The position numbers and the translations under genes were made by a program. Under the pieces are notes generated by a model. The model had not been told where the DNA came from. It did not search any database and saw only the letters and a program-made list of their open reading frames with translations. This document shows positions 9,241 through 16,247 of a stretch of DNA of 25,549 nucleotides, piece by piece. Each line of letters begins with the position of its first letter. The stretch's first letter is position 1. The stretch comes from DATGZX01 sp035296965 (lineage in GTDB: Bacteria; Planctomycetota; Planctomycetia; Gemmatales; Gemmataceae), in assembly GCA_035296965.1 (NCBI GenBank), contig DATGZX010000242.1, forward strand, positions 1-25,549, read 5' to 3'.

Positions 9241-9247
9241 TTCTCCC

Positions 9248-11077
9248 ATGTTTCTCAAAATGTTGCTCAGCAGACTCGGCAAGGGCTCATCACGGGCAAC
9301 CCGTCGTCCCGCCCCGGCCCGGCGCGCGTTCCCAGGAGTGGAGATGCTGGAGGCGCGCGAAGTGCTCAGCGGGGGCTTGACCCCGAGTTACGTCCTGGAC
9401 AGCCACGGCAACCTCTATAACACCACCGCTCCCACCCACGTATTGATTGACACCATGGTGGAGCGCTTCCGGGTGGTGAACGACAGCGTTTACGACATGC
9501 ATACGAACGGCTCTCTGGAATCCATGAACAGCAGCGGCTTGGGAAAGACCGTTTTGGATAGCGGTGTGCACTCCTTCTCGGTTGCCGGCCACGGCCTGGT
9601 GGTCGATCTGCATGGCGACGGCACCCTCTGGGAGCAGGCCGTCGCCGGCTCCGCGAGTGCCTGGACCAAGGTCGATAACGGTGTGCACTCCTTCGCCGTC
9701 GCCGACAACGGTCTAGTGGTCGATTTGCATGGCGACGACACGCTTTGGGTGCAGACCGTCGCAGACTCCGGGAGCGCCTGGACCAAGCTCGACAGCGACG
9801 TGCACTCCTTCGCCGTCGCCGCCCATGGCCTGGTGGTCGATCTGCATGGCGACGGCACCCTCTGGGAGCAGACCGTGGCGAGCTTCGCGAGTGGCTGGAG
9901 CAAGGTGGACAGCGGCGTGCACTCCATCGGCATCGCCGACAACGGTCTAGTGGTCGATCTGCATGGCGACGACACGCTCTGGGTCCAGACCGTCGCGGGC
10001 TCCGCGAGCGCCTGGACCAAGCTCGATAGCGACGTGCACTCCTTCGCCGTCGCAGGACAAGGTCTAGTGGTCGATCTGCATGGCGACGGCACTCTGTGGG
10101 AACAGACCGTCGCTAGCCCCACGAGCACCTGGACCAAGGTCGATCGTGGCGTGCACTCGTTCTCGATCGCCGGCAACGGCCTGATCGTCGATCTGCATAA
10201 CGATGGCACCCTCTGGGAACAGACGAGCCTGGCCTCCGCGAGCGGCTGGACCAAGATGGGCACCGGCGTTCTTTCCTTCGCCGTGGCCGGCAACGGCCTG
10301 ATCGTCAGTCTGCATGGTGACGACACCCTTTGGCAGCAGACGACCGCGGCCTCCGCTGCCGGCTGGACCAAGCTGGACAGCTCGGTGCATACTTTCACGG
10401 TCGCCGGCAATGGCCTGGTTGTCGATCTCCATGTCGACGGCACGCTTTGGGAGCAGAGCGTCGTAGGCTCGTCGAGCGCGCTCAAGAAGTTGGACAGCAG
10501 CGTGCACTCCTTTTCCATGGCGGGCAACGGCCTGGTCGTCGATTTACATGTCAACGGCATCCTCCGGGAGCAGACCGTCGCGGGCGCGCCGAGCTGGACC
10601 AGGGTCGATACGAACGTGCAATCCTTCGCCATCGCCGGCAACGGCTTGGTCGTCGATCTGTACAACGACGGCTCCCTCTGGGAACAGACGAGCGCGGGTT
10701 CCGCGAGTGCCTGGAACAAAGTGGACAGCGGCGTATACTCCTTCTCGATCGCCGGTAACGGCCTGATCGTCGATCTGCATGGCGACGGCTCCCTCCGGGA
10801 ACAAATGAGCGCAGGCTCCGCGAGTTCCTGGAAAACAGTGGACCATGGCGTGCACTCCTTCGCCGTCGCCGGCAATGGCCTGGTCGTCGCTCTGCATGGC
10901 GACGGTACTCTCTGGGAGCAGAACTCCGCGGGCTCGGCAAGCGCGTGGAAGAAGGTGGACAGCGGCGTGTATTCCTTCTCCATCGCCGGCAGCGGATTGA
11001 TCCTCGATCTCCATAATGACGGCACCGTTTGGGAGCAAACGATCGCGGACTCGTCGACTGCCTGGCAGCAGCTGTGA
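9248..11077 (+). CDS. Exported 39-residue tandem-repeat protein
   Basis: 609-residue predicted exported protein of unknown function. The N-terminus (MFLKMLLSRLGKG, then Arg-rich, then VEMLEAREVLS at about residues 34-44) matches the planctomycete extracellular signal also seen in the protein at 5141. After about 55 residues of non-repeat sequence and one degenerate unit, residues 102-609 are 13 tandem repeats of 39 residues with consensus VDSGVHSFAVAGNGLVVDLH-GDGTLWEQ, then a Ser/Ala-rich linker ending in WTK. Each repeat predicts about four short beta strands with one Trp at LW and another near its end, like a beta-propeller or tectonin-type blade set. A carbohydrate-binding or adhesive role is only inference. 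ATG 9248 was chosen for the AAAGGA site and the signal motif. Repeats 3-6 show a two-unit higher-order duplication. Confidence 0.88.
   Translation: MFLKMLLSRLGKGSSRATRRPAPARRAFPGVEMLEAREVLSGGLTPSYVLDSHGNLYNTTAPTHVLIDTMVERFRVVNDSVYDMHTNGSLESMNSSGLGKTVLDSGVHSFSVAGHGLVVDLHGDGTLWEQAVAGSASAWTKVDNGVHSFAVADNGLVVDLHGDDTLWVQTVADSGSAWTKLDSDVHSFAVAAHGLVVDLHGDGTLWEQTVASFASGWSKVDSGVHSIGIADNGLVVDLHGDDTLWVQTVAGSASAWTKLDSDVHSFAVAGQGLVVDLHGDGTLWEQTVASPTSTWTKVDRGVHSFSIAGNGLIVDLHNDGTLWEQTSLASASGWTKMGTGVLSFAVAGNGLIVSLHGDDTLWQQTTAASAAGWTKLDSSVHTFTVAGNGLVVDLHVDGTLWEQSVVGSSSALKKLDSSVHSFSMAGNGLVVDLHVNGILREQTVAGAPSWTRVDTNVQSFAIAGNGLVVDLYNDGSLWEQTSAGSASAWNKVDSGVYSFSIAGNGLIVDLHGDGSLREQMSAGSASSWKTVDHGVHSFAVAGNGLVVALHGDGTLWEQNSAGSASAWKKVDSGVYSFSIAGSGLILDLHNDGTVWEQTIADSSTAWQQL
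9554..11074 (+). repeat. Thirteen tandem 117-bp coding repeats
   Basis: Thirteen in-frame copies of about 117 bp encode the 39-residue repeats. Copies 3 and 5 share the variant GDDTLWVQ, while copies 2, 4 and 6 share GDGTLWEQ, so the first part of the array grew by duplicating a 234-bp dimer. Later copies are more divergent (LHND, LHVDG, LYND variants). One copy near 10505-10617 is one codon short. Confidence 0.9.
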
Positions 11078-11081
11078 AAAA

Positions 11082-11152
11082 GGGGTCGGGAGTCTTTCAA
11101 AAAAGGGGTCGGGAGTCTTTTCGTATGTGACAGATCGGAAAAGACTCCCGAC
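11082..11152. terminator. Doubled GGGGTCGGGAGTC element with inverted copy
   Basis: GGGGTCGGGAGTCTTT occurs at 11082-11097 and again at 11105-11120, 23 bp apart. The second copy forms a perfect 14-bp stem (11108-11121) with AAAAGACTCCCGAC at 11139-11152 around a 17-base loop. It begins five bases after the repeat-protein stop, so it probably ends that transcript. The direct duplication also marks it as a dispersed palindromic repeat. Confidence 0.7.
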
Positions 11153-11211
11153 TCTCGTGACCCTTCCGCGGGGCGTCCGCCTCGCGCTCGGGGCGGATCC
11201 CTCACTCAGCT

Positions 11212-11277
11212 GTGGCCTGGTCTCCTGACCAGGCCACTCCCCCGGTATCAGCTATGGCCCGGTCTCCTGACCAGGCC
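11212..11277. repeat. Paired GGTCTCCTGACC hairpins
   Basis: Two related hairpins lie in tandem. One has perfect 10-bp arms (11212-11221 with 11228-11237), the other 8-bp arms with one mismatch (11256-11263 with 11270-11277). Both have the loop CTCCTG. Relatives with the GTCTCC or GGAGAC core occur near 15533-15602 and 24467-24575, so this is a dispersed family. Confidence 0.7.
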
Positions 11278-11347
11278 GCTCTCTCGACCGCAGCTCTCCC
11301 TTCCCGAGTAGCAAAGCCTTTCGGCGGCGATTATATTAACTGTGGAA

Positions 11348-11503
11348 ATGAACGCCTCACTCAAAGGTGACGCCATGGCCACCGCAACGCAGCCCTCAGC
11401 CAACCTTCCGTCGACACACGAATGGAAGGATGTGCTCGAGGATATCCTTCCGCGCCAAGGAGCATGGAGCGAGGAAGAATACCTCGTTCAGGATGCACGA
11501 TGA
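11348..11503 (+). pseudogene. Truncated Uma2-family (DUF820) N-terminus
   Basis: A 51-codon open frame. Residues 26-47 (EWKDVLEDILPRQGAW, then SEEEYL) look like the start of planctomycete Uma2/DUF820 proteins, predicted restriction-endonuclease-fold nucleases of about 190-230 residues. In intact members I recall, the next part is a segment like LTDHTNRLVEFTDG and then the catalytic core. Here the frame changes to VQDAR and stops. The stop TGA overlaps the next gene's ATG (ATGA at 11500-11503), so if translated it would couple to that gene. A second in-frame ATG at 11375 is a possible start. I read it as a deletion remnant; a re-used leader peptide is a less likely alternative. Confidence 0.6.
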
Positions 11504-12675
11504 GCGAATACCAGTATTACGAATTCCAAGCCATCGACAGGCCGCTCGACGAGAAGGCGATGTCCAAGCTGCGCTCGCTCACCTCGCGCGCGGAAGTCAC
11601 GCCGACCAGTCTGGTCAACGTTTACCACTTCGGCGATTTCAGAGGGAATCCCGATCGTTTGATGGATCAATATTTCGATGCTCACCTTTACATTGCCAAC
11701 TGGGGCAGTCGCCGGCTCATGCTGCGGCTGCCGGCTTCGGCCCTTCCGCTGTCTTCTGTCAAGCCTTATTGCCTGCCCGACGCCTTGACGGTACGGGCCT
11801 CTGGGGAAAACGTCATCCTCGATTTGCACTCCAACATCGAGGATGGCTGGGAATACACGGAGGGCGAGGGCTGGCTGACTTCACTCATTCCACTGCGGGC
11901 CAGTCTCCTGGCCGGGGACTTGCGTTGCCTCTATCTGGGCTGGCTGGCCGCCCTCGACAATAGCCACCTGGACAATGACGGCGAGAAGCTGTCGGAGCCA
12001 CCGGTCCCGCCTGGACTGAAGAAGCTGTCGGCCCCGCTGCGGCGGTTTGCCGAGTTCGTCCGCCTCGACCTCGACCTTGTCCAGATTGCGGCGAAAACTT
12101 CGGGCGAGAGCGCCCTGCAGGAGCCTTCGACCGAGCAGGTCGCCGCCTGGATCGAGCGGTTACCTGGGCCCGAAAAAAACAGCATGCTGATGCGTCTCTT
12201 GCACGGCGAGGGCATGTTCGTGTCCGCCGAGCTGCAGCGGCGCTTCGTCGAGGACGAGGCCCGGAAGCGACTGCAACGCAACGCAAAGGAAGTGCAGGCT
12301 CCGCCCCGGCGCACGGCCGCGGAGCTGCTGGCCGCACGCGATCGACTTACCGCGGAGAAGGAGCGTCGCACTGAGGCGCGGGCCGTGAAGCAGGAGGCAC
12401 GGCGCCTCCAGGAGAAGGCGGCCGAACGCGCTCGACACCTCGACGCGCTGGCCGGTCGAGAGGAAGAACTCTGGCAACAAATCGAGAGCGCCGTCGGGGC
12501 GAAACTGCCCAAGGACTACATGCGCGCTGTGGACCTAGTCAGGGACCTGCGTGATCTTGCGGAGCGGTCCGGCAGCCGCGAAGCTCTGGCACAACGAATC
12601 AGGGAGCTGCGCCGCCGACACGGTGCCAAGCGGAAATTCATCCAATTGCTCAACCAGGCAGGGTTCCCTGGGTAG
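11500..12675 (+). CDS. Conserved protein of unknown function, coiled-coil C-terminal half
   Basis: 391 residues. The start MSEYQYYEFQAIDRPL resembles a family of unknown function that I recall from planctomycetes and cyanobacteria; I cannot assign a role. Residues 1-190 look globular and mixed alpha/beta, with FDAHLYIANWGSRRLMLRLP near 66-85 as the strongest conserved-looking block. Residues about 235-350 are rich in Glu, Arg, Ala and Lys and should form a long coiled coil; the last 40 residues are basic and helical. There is no signal peptide or membrane helix, so it is probably cytoplasmic. ATG 11500 was chosen because it begins the conserved block and overlaps the upstream stop as ATGA. 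The frame is open further upstream without family-like sequence. It may depend on translation of the truncated Uma2 leader. Confidence 0.8.
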   Translation: MSEYQYYEFQAIDRPLDEKAMSKLRSLTSRAEVTPTSLVNVYHFGDFRGNPDRLMDQYFDAHLYIANWGSRRLMLRLPASALPLSSVKPYCLPDALTVRASGENVILDLHSNIEDGWEYTEGEGWLTSLIPLRASLLAGDLRCLYLGWLAALDNSHLDNDGEKLSEPPVPPGLKKLSAPLRRFAEFVRLDLDLVQIAAKTSGESALQEPSTEQVAAWIERLPGPEKNSMLMRLLHGEGMFVSAELQRRFVEDEARKRLQRNAKEVQAPPRRTAAELLAARDRLTAEKERRTEARAVKQEARRLQEKAAERARHLDALAGREEELWQQIESAVGAKLPKDYMRAVDLVRDLRDLAERSGSREALAQRIRELRRRHGAKRKFIQLLNQAGFPG

Positions 12676-12907
12676 CGCAAACCAGGTAGCGCTAGCCCCA
12701 GATGTCGCTCGCTGCTGCGGGCGGGGATGCCCTCACGACTGCCGACGAGGCGCAGATCGCTGGCGGATTGGCAGGGGACTGCGCCGGGTGCTTTCGGGCC
12801 CCCGATCGCTAAGAGAAATCCTGCACCTCGCAGGTCCGAAACCATGTTCGTGCCCCAACGCAGGAGGGTGCTTCATTGGCCGTTTGTGGCCCATTGAACG
12901 GGCCGGG

Positions 12908-13210
12908 TCACCGGCTGCTCGGCATGCTTTCAGGCCATCCAGCGACTAGGATTTCTTTGGCGAGCCCGTGGCCTGAAAGCATCGCACCCGGCGTCTCCAG
13001 GGCGAAGTGCCCCGCGTCGAAAGATTGAACCTCGGCATCAGGAATGTCGCCCTGGTAGGCTTCAGGGCCCGGCGGGATGAAGTGAGGGTCGTTCTTGCCC
13101 CAGATCGCGAACAGCGGTCGCTGGTGCGTGCGGAAATATTCCGGGAAGGCGGGACAGAGCGCTACGTTGCTGCGGTAGTCGAGGATCAGATCAAGCTGGA
13201 TTTCCTCGGC
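12908..13210 (-). pseudogene. C-terminal remnant of an alpha/beta hydrolase
   Basis: The minus strand encodes LDLILDYRSNVALCPAFPEY, then WGKNDPHF and DAGHFALET. This is the C-terminal third of an alpha/beta hydrolase of the haloalkane-dehalogenase-like type: the acid loop (Asp of GKNDP) and the catalytic histidine (GHFALET) are both present. The N-terminal part, with the oxyanion loop and the nucleophile elbow, is missing. In its place the open frame continues into translated copies of the 65-bp intergenic repeat, so the array borders the break directly. The tail after ALETPG also departs from the family. The reading frame stays open to 13492, but that extension is repeat-encoded. I call it a pseudogene. 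Confidence 0.75.
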
Positions 13211-13225
13211 TCCTGGACTTGGGAA

Positions 13226-13463
13226 GTAGAAACCGCCGTGAGCCTCCACGGGACAAGCCTGTGGCATCCAAGACTGGATGGCCCTGGGAGGTAGAAACCA
13301 GCGTGAGCCACCACGGGGCAAGCCCGTGGCATCCGGGATTGGGGGGCTTTGGGAAGTAGAAACCAGCGTGAGCCTCCACGGGGCAAGCCCGTGGCATCCA
13401 ACATTGGCGGGCCTGGGGAAGTAGAAACCAGCGTGACCCACCACGGGGCAAGCCCGTGGCATC
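13226..13463. repeat. Compound array 1: four 65-bp direct units
   Basis: Four units start at 13226, 13291, 13356 and 13421, exactly 65 bp apart. Each begins GTAGAAACC, carries the hairpin CCACGGG-GCAAG-CCCGTGG and ends GTGGCATC, followed by a 21-22 bp tail that is similar between units. It is joined to two inverted-orientation units (13501-13613) through a 37-bp junction. Confidence 0.9.
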
Positions 13464-13500
13464 ATACGGCCAGTGTCGAAGCGGCGTGCCACAATCGCGT

Positions 13501-13613
13501 CTGGAATCCCACGGCCTTGAGCCCTGGATCGTTAGGTTGGTTTCTACACACGACCGGCCCAAACGGTCTGGAATCCCACGGCCTTGAGCCGTGGATCATT
13601 AGGTTGGTTTCTA
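13501..13613. repeat. Compound array 1: two inverted units
   Basis: Two units start at 13501 and 13568, 67 bp apart. Each has the hairpin CCACGGC-CTTGA-GCCGTGG (one base changed in the first copy) and ends GGTTTCTA, the reverse complement of the start of the 65-bp units. The whole element (13226-13613) therefore has inverted outer ends. Confidence 0.88.
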
Positions 13614-13718
13614 TGTGACGAAGCACAGTGTCCCCTACCCCACAGAAGATTGATGCGGCCCAGGAACCGCCAACCAACCTACGCGAAGTACTGCTCGCCC
13701 GAGCCAAGAGGTCGCCCT

Positions 13719-13838
13719 GTGGTCAAGCTTCTCACTGATGAGAATTTTGATGGCAGGGTGCTGCGCGGCTTCCCCAGCTGTGCGAATTCTCCGGCCCCGG
13801 CCCCGCCTTGTTCTACGGCTTCTTCTCTAGGCTCTTGA
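13719..13838 (+). pseudogene. N-terminal fragment resembling a DUF5615 PIN-like protein
   Basis: From GTG 13719 the frame reads VVKLLTDENFDGRVLRGF. This matches the start of DUF5615 (Mut7-C/PIN-like, toxin-like) proteins, which open with LLxDENF and carry the first acidic metal-binding residue there. After RGF the sequence becomes PSCANSPAPAPP and stops at 13836-13838, far short of the usual length of about 110-120 residues. The 3' part runs into the terminal coding region of the opposite-strand gene at 13813. I read it as a decayed toxin-type gene; the match is short, so the call is tentative. Confidence 0.45.
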
Positions 13839-14796
13839 TCTGCTTCTGCAGTCCTTCCAAATCAATCTTTGAGACTCCCTTCTTGCCACCAGCGTCGAAG
13901 TAGACGGCGACGTCTTTATCCTTGAGGATTCCTGTGAATTCTGTCGAGTCTTTGGCATGCGTCAGGGCTTTGGCAGCTGCTGGGTCGGCTTTGAAAAAGG
14001 CTTTGCGGCCGGGCTCGAACGAGAACGTGTAGATTTGTTTGTCGTCGTCATCGGGGGGTTCCGTCACGGCGTTTAGCGACCAGGCTTTGCTCTTGTAGTT
14101 CTCATTGACGACATGAACGAGCTGTCCCGCCAGGACGCGCTCGTCTCGCGCCGAAGCTGGTTTGGCCTCACCGGCCTTGACTGCGGCCAACTTGTCATTC
14201 TCTTGCTGTCGCGCTTTTTCCACCAAAGGCCCCAGCTCCGCCTGCACATTGGCATTCGACCACAACGATTTCCGAGATTCCTCGGGAATTTGCAACAACG
14301 ATTCGCCAAGAAAAAGCCGCAACCCCTCCTTCTCGCTCGGGGAGGCTGCTAACTGGGCGACGTCGTCATTCCATGCCTTCAGCTGTTGTCCATAAGCACC
14401 AAGATTCGTATAGACTTGAGGACTGCTACTCGATTCGACCAACTCGATGACCTTCTTGAAGTCGGGAGTCTGCAAGGCCTGGGCCAGCCTACTGTAATCG
14501 TCGGCGACCCCTTGTTCAGCCAGCAAGCGTGGCTCCGTTCTTCCGCGGTATTGGCAAACGCCGTTAGGCTGCAGGACGATCTGGACTACTTCGCCCTCGC
14601 TTCGGTCAAGGAGTAACGCCTTGACTGCCGGCGACAATGGAGGCAACCAATTTTGCCACACCTTGGAAGCTCTGCGGATGGCGCGCAGGTCATTGAGTGT
14701 CAGGCCTATGGGCCGGCTGGCCGCCGGGGTTGGGTCGTCAGCCCGCGCGACGCAGACGAAAAGAAGCAGGCCGATGCATGGAGCAATGAATCTCAT
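13813..14796 (-). CDS. Secreted protein of unknown function
   Basis: 327 residues. The N-terminus MRFIAPCIGLLLFVCVARA is a clear signal peptide with an ARA cleavage site before Asp20, so the product is probably periplasmic or exported. I do not recognise the mature part. It is mostly helical and charged, with a probable helical stretch at about 100-225, a short acidic run (PPDDDDK) near 247-253, and a C-terminal block ending in a Lys-rich helix (LEGLQKQIKSLEKKP). No catalytic motif is visible. The start is supported by a GAGGAGAAG site a few bases before ATG 14796. That ATG overlaps the stop of the upstream membrane-protein gene as ATGA, so the two are translationally coupled and probably function together. 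Confidence 0.8.
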   Translation of the reverse strand: MRFIAPCIGLLLFVCVARADDPTPAASRPIGLTLNDLRAIRRASKVWQNWLPPLSPAVKALLLDRSEGEVVQIVLQPNGVCQYRGRTEPRLLAEQGVADDYSRLAQALQTPDFKKVIELVESSSSPQVYTNLGAYGQQLKAWNDDVAQLAASPSEKEGLRLFLGESLLQIPEESRKSLWSNANVQAELGPLVEKARQQENDKLAAVKAGEAKPASARDERVLAGQLVHVVNENYKSKAWSLNAVTEPPDDDDKQIYTFSFEPGRKAFFKADPAAAKALTHAKDSTEFTGILKDKDVAVYFDAGGKKGVSKIDLEGLQKQIKSLEKKP

Positions 14797-15392
14797 GGTG
14801 TCTTCTCCTCGGTGCGCACGGGCTGCCCGTCCAGCCCGGCGCGCGTAACCTTGTACGTGAGGTACACGAGTTTGCCGCCAACCTCGAGATGTTCAGTCTT
14901 AAACCAGCCGTGCTCCTTGCCGTCCTTGAACTCGACCAGCACTCGCTGGTCTGGGAGCTGATAGGCTAGATCAATATTCTCCGTATCTAAGCCGCGAACG
15001 ACGGGACGGTTGGCGAGGGAATCCTGATCGAGCGCAACGATGACCGTGGTCGGGCTGATCTTCGTCAGCCCCCAGGCGATAAGCATGAATCCTGCGCCGA
15101 TAGCCGCTCCGCCGGTGAGCTTGAGACCGAGATGAGCGAGGTTGAGCTCACCCTCGGCGCCCGGAGTCACGAGCCAGAAAACCATCCCTGTCACCAGGGC
15201 AACGCCAATCAGCAATAACACCCAGTCCTGCCGGCCGGCAATGAAGCCGTGGGTGCTGATACGCTGCCAAGCCAGCAGCCCAATGACAAGGAGGATCAAC
15301 GCGACCCCTGTGATAAACGACCACGATGGTGCTACGCGGTTGGTGCTGTTCTGGACTACTGGGGCAGGTGAAGGAGTTGCTGGAGTACTCAT
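14793..15392 (-). CDS. Three-helix membrane protein of unknown function
   Basis: 199 residues from ATG 15392 (MSTPATPSPAPV). Three hydrophobic segments are visible: SFITGVALILLVIGLLAW (about 21-40), WVLLLIGVALVTGMVFWLV (about 53-72) and GGAAIGAGFMLIAWGL (about 87-103). They are followed by a soluble domain of about 95 residues with ALDQDSLANRPVVRGLDTENIDLAY and GWFKTEHLEVGGKLVYLTYKVT. I do not recognise the family. The frame is open upstream to 15782, but that part translates the intergenic repeat array and is excluded. The ribosome site before 15392 is weak. The stop overlaps the ATG of the secreted protein gene (ATGA), which argues for one transcript and a shared envelope role. Confidence 0.75.
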   Translation of the reverse strand: MSTPATPSPAPVVQNSTNRVAPSWSFITGVALILLVIGLLAWQRISTHGFIAGRQDWVLLLIGVALVTGMVFWLVTPGAEGELNLAHLGLKLTGGAAIGAGFMLIAWGLTKISPTTVIVALDQDSLANRPVVRGLDTENIDLAYQLPDQRVLVEFKDGKEHGWFKTEHLEVGGKLVYLTYKVTRAGLDGQPVRTEEKTP

Positions 15393-15532
15393 CGCGGTCG
15401 GGCTCCGCAATTGCGTGAACCAGTCTAAGAGAAGAATTGGGTTGATGGTAACAAGCCAGCTCGGTCGGATCAAGAAATAGTTTGCGCAATGCGTGAGAAT
15501 GTGGGAACAGACCACAGTGCACCGGCCCGACA

Positions 15533-15602
15533 GCAGGTCTTTCCCTTGCCAGGGAGACCTGCAGTCAAGCGAGTGGCCTTGTCGGGAGACCAGGCCACAA
15601 CG
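15533..15602. repeat. GTCTCC-type hairpin pair
   Basis: GCAGGTCT (15533-15540) pairs with AGACCTGC (15555-15562), with a further CCCT/AGGG stem inside. A second hairpin begins GTGGCCT and ends AGGCCAC around a GGGAGACC core (about 15577-15602). Both resemble the pair at 11212-11277. Confidence 0.6.
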
Positions 15603-15621
15603 CGCAGCCACAATTCGCGGA

Positions 15622-15794
15622 GTAGAAACCAACGTGAGCCTCCACGGGGCAAGCCCGTGGCATCCATGATGGGCGGGCCTCTGAGAGTACAAACCAACGC
15701 GAGCCTCCACGGGGCAAGCCCGTGGCATCCAAGATGGGCGGGTCTCTGAGAGTAGAAACCAACGTGAACCTCCACGGGGCAAGCCCGTGGCATC
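15622..15794. repeat. Compound array 2: three 65-bp direct units
   Basis: Units start at 15622, 15687 and 15752, again exactly 65 bp apart, with the same GTAGAAACC start (one copy has GTACAAACC), CCACGGG-GCAAG-CCCGTGG hairpin and GTGGCATC end as array 1. A 37-bp junction (15795-15831), identical to that of array 1 at about 30 of 37 positions, leads into the inverted units. Confidence 0.9.
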
Positions 15795-15831
15795 TCACGG
15801 CTAGTGTCGATGCGTCGTCCCACAATCACGT

Positions 15832-15943
15832 TTGGAATCCCACGGCCTTGTGCCGTGGATTGTTAGGTTGGTTTCTACACACGACCGGCCCAACCGGTCT
15901 GGAATCCCACGGCCTTGTGCCGTGGATTGTTAGGTTGGTTTCT
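15832..15943. repeat. Compound array 2: two inverted units
   Basis: Two units start at 15832 and 15899, 67 bp apart, as in array 1. They carry CCACGGC-CTTGT-GCCGTGG hairpins and end in GGTTTCT. The 21-bp linker between units (ACACGACCGGCCCAACCGGT) is nearly the same as in array 1. Confidence 0.88.
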
Positions 15944-16247
15944 CTGAGCGACATCGTTGAGATAGGTGACTCGCCCTTCGGTGTCTGTCGTGATGACCGC
16001 GCCGCCAATGCTCGTAGTTATTGGCAACTAGAGGGATGCCAATGCGCGCTCGTTCAAAATCATCATTTCGCAGTGCCGCAGAAAACCCCGTGTTTTACGT
16101 GGTTTTCACGAAGGGATTTTGGCGCGGGGGGCAGGTTTTTTCTGCTTAATATTCTCAAAATGGTCTCGTGCCACTGGGGTACAAATAGGGCCGGCCCCGC
16201 GACAAATCGCGGGGCCGGCGTGTTGGTGGTTGACGGCAGGGTGACGA
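15944..16247. other. Intergenic region with AT-rich motif and terminator-like hairpin
   Basis: No gene is supported. The region holds an AT-rich block at about 16080-16162, which shares motifs with 24655-24765, and the hairpin at 16190-16219. Confidence 0.5.
16190..16219 (-). terminator. Perfect 13-bp GC-rich hairpin after the WxPGxW gene
   Basis: GCCGGCCCCGCGA (16190-16202) pairs perfectly with TCGCGGGGCCGGC (16207-16219) around CAAA. It lies 28 bp beyond the stop of the minus-strand gene at 16248. On that strand it is followed by CCTATTTGT, only a weak T-run. A transcription terminator is the simplest reading. Confidence 0.65.

Larger units (their letters stand above)
8588..9247. other. 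Long intergenic region between two exported-protein genes
   Basis: About 660 bp without a supported gene. The frame of the downstream gene is open back to a TTG at 8840, but that stretch lacks the family signal motif and starts just after a large hairpin, so I read it as untranslated. The hairpin at 8771-8837 is the main feature. The promoter and leader of the gene at 9248 should lie in the rest. Confidence 0.55.

Noticed and set aside
8840..9247. 136-codon upstream extension of the repeat protein
   Set aside because: The planctomycete signal motif and AAAGGA site mark ATG 9248 as the start, and the extension has no protein-like features.
9490..11205. 571-codon open frame on the minus strand opposite the 39-residue repeat gene
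   Set aside because: A stop-free 117-bp unit repeated in frame leaves other frames open as well. The signal motif, ribosome site and domain-like consensus are all on the plus strand.
13226..13463. Regular 65-bp array resembling a CRISPR array
   Set aside because: The inter-repeat parts are similar to each other rather than unique, the units contain internal hairpins and join inverted units, and no cas gene is nearby.
13186..13562. Overlapping open frames encoding peptides such as CHGLAPWRLTLVST
   Set aside because: They are translations of the 65-bp intergenic repeat; similar frames appear over array 2 at 15470-15829.
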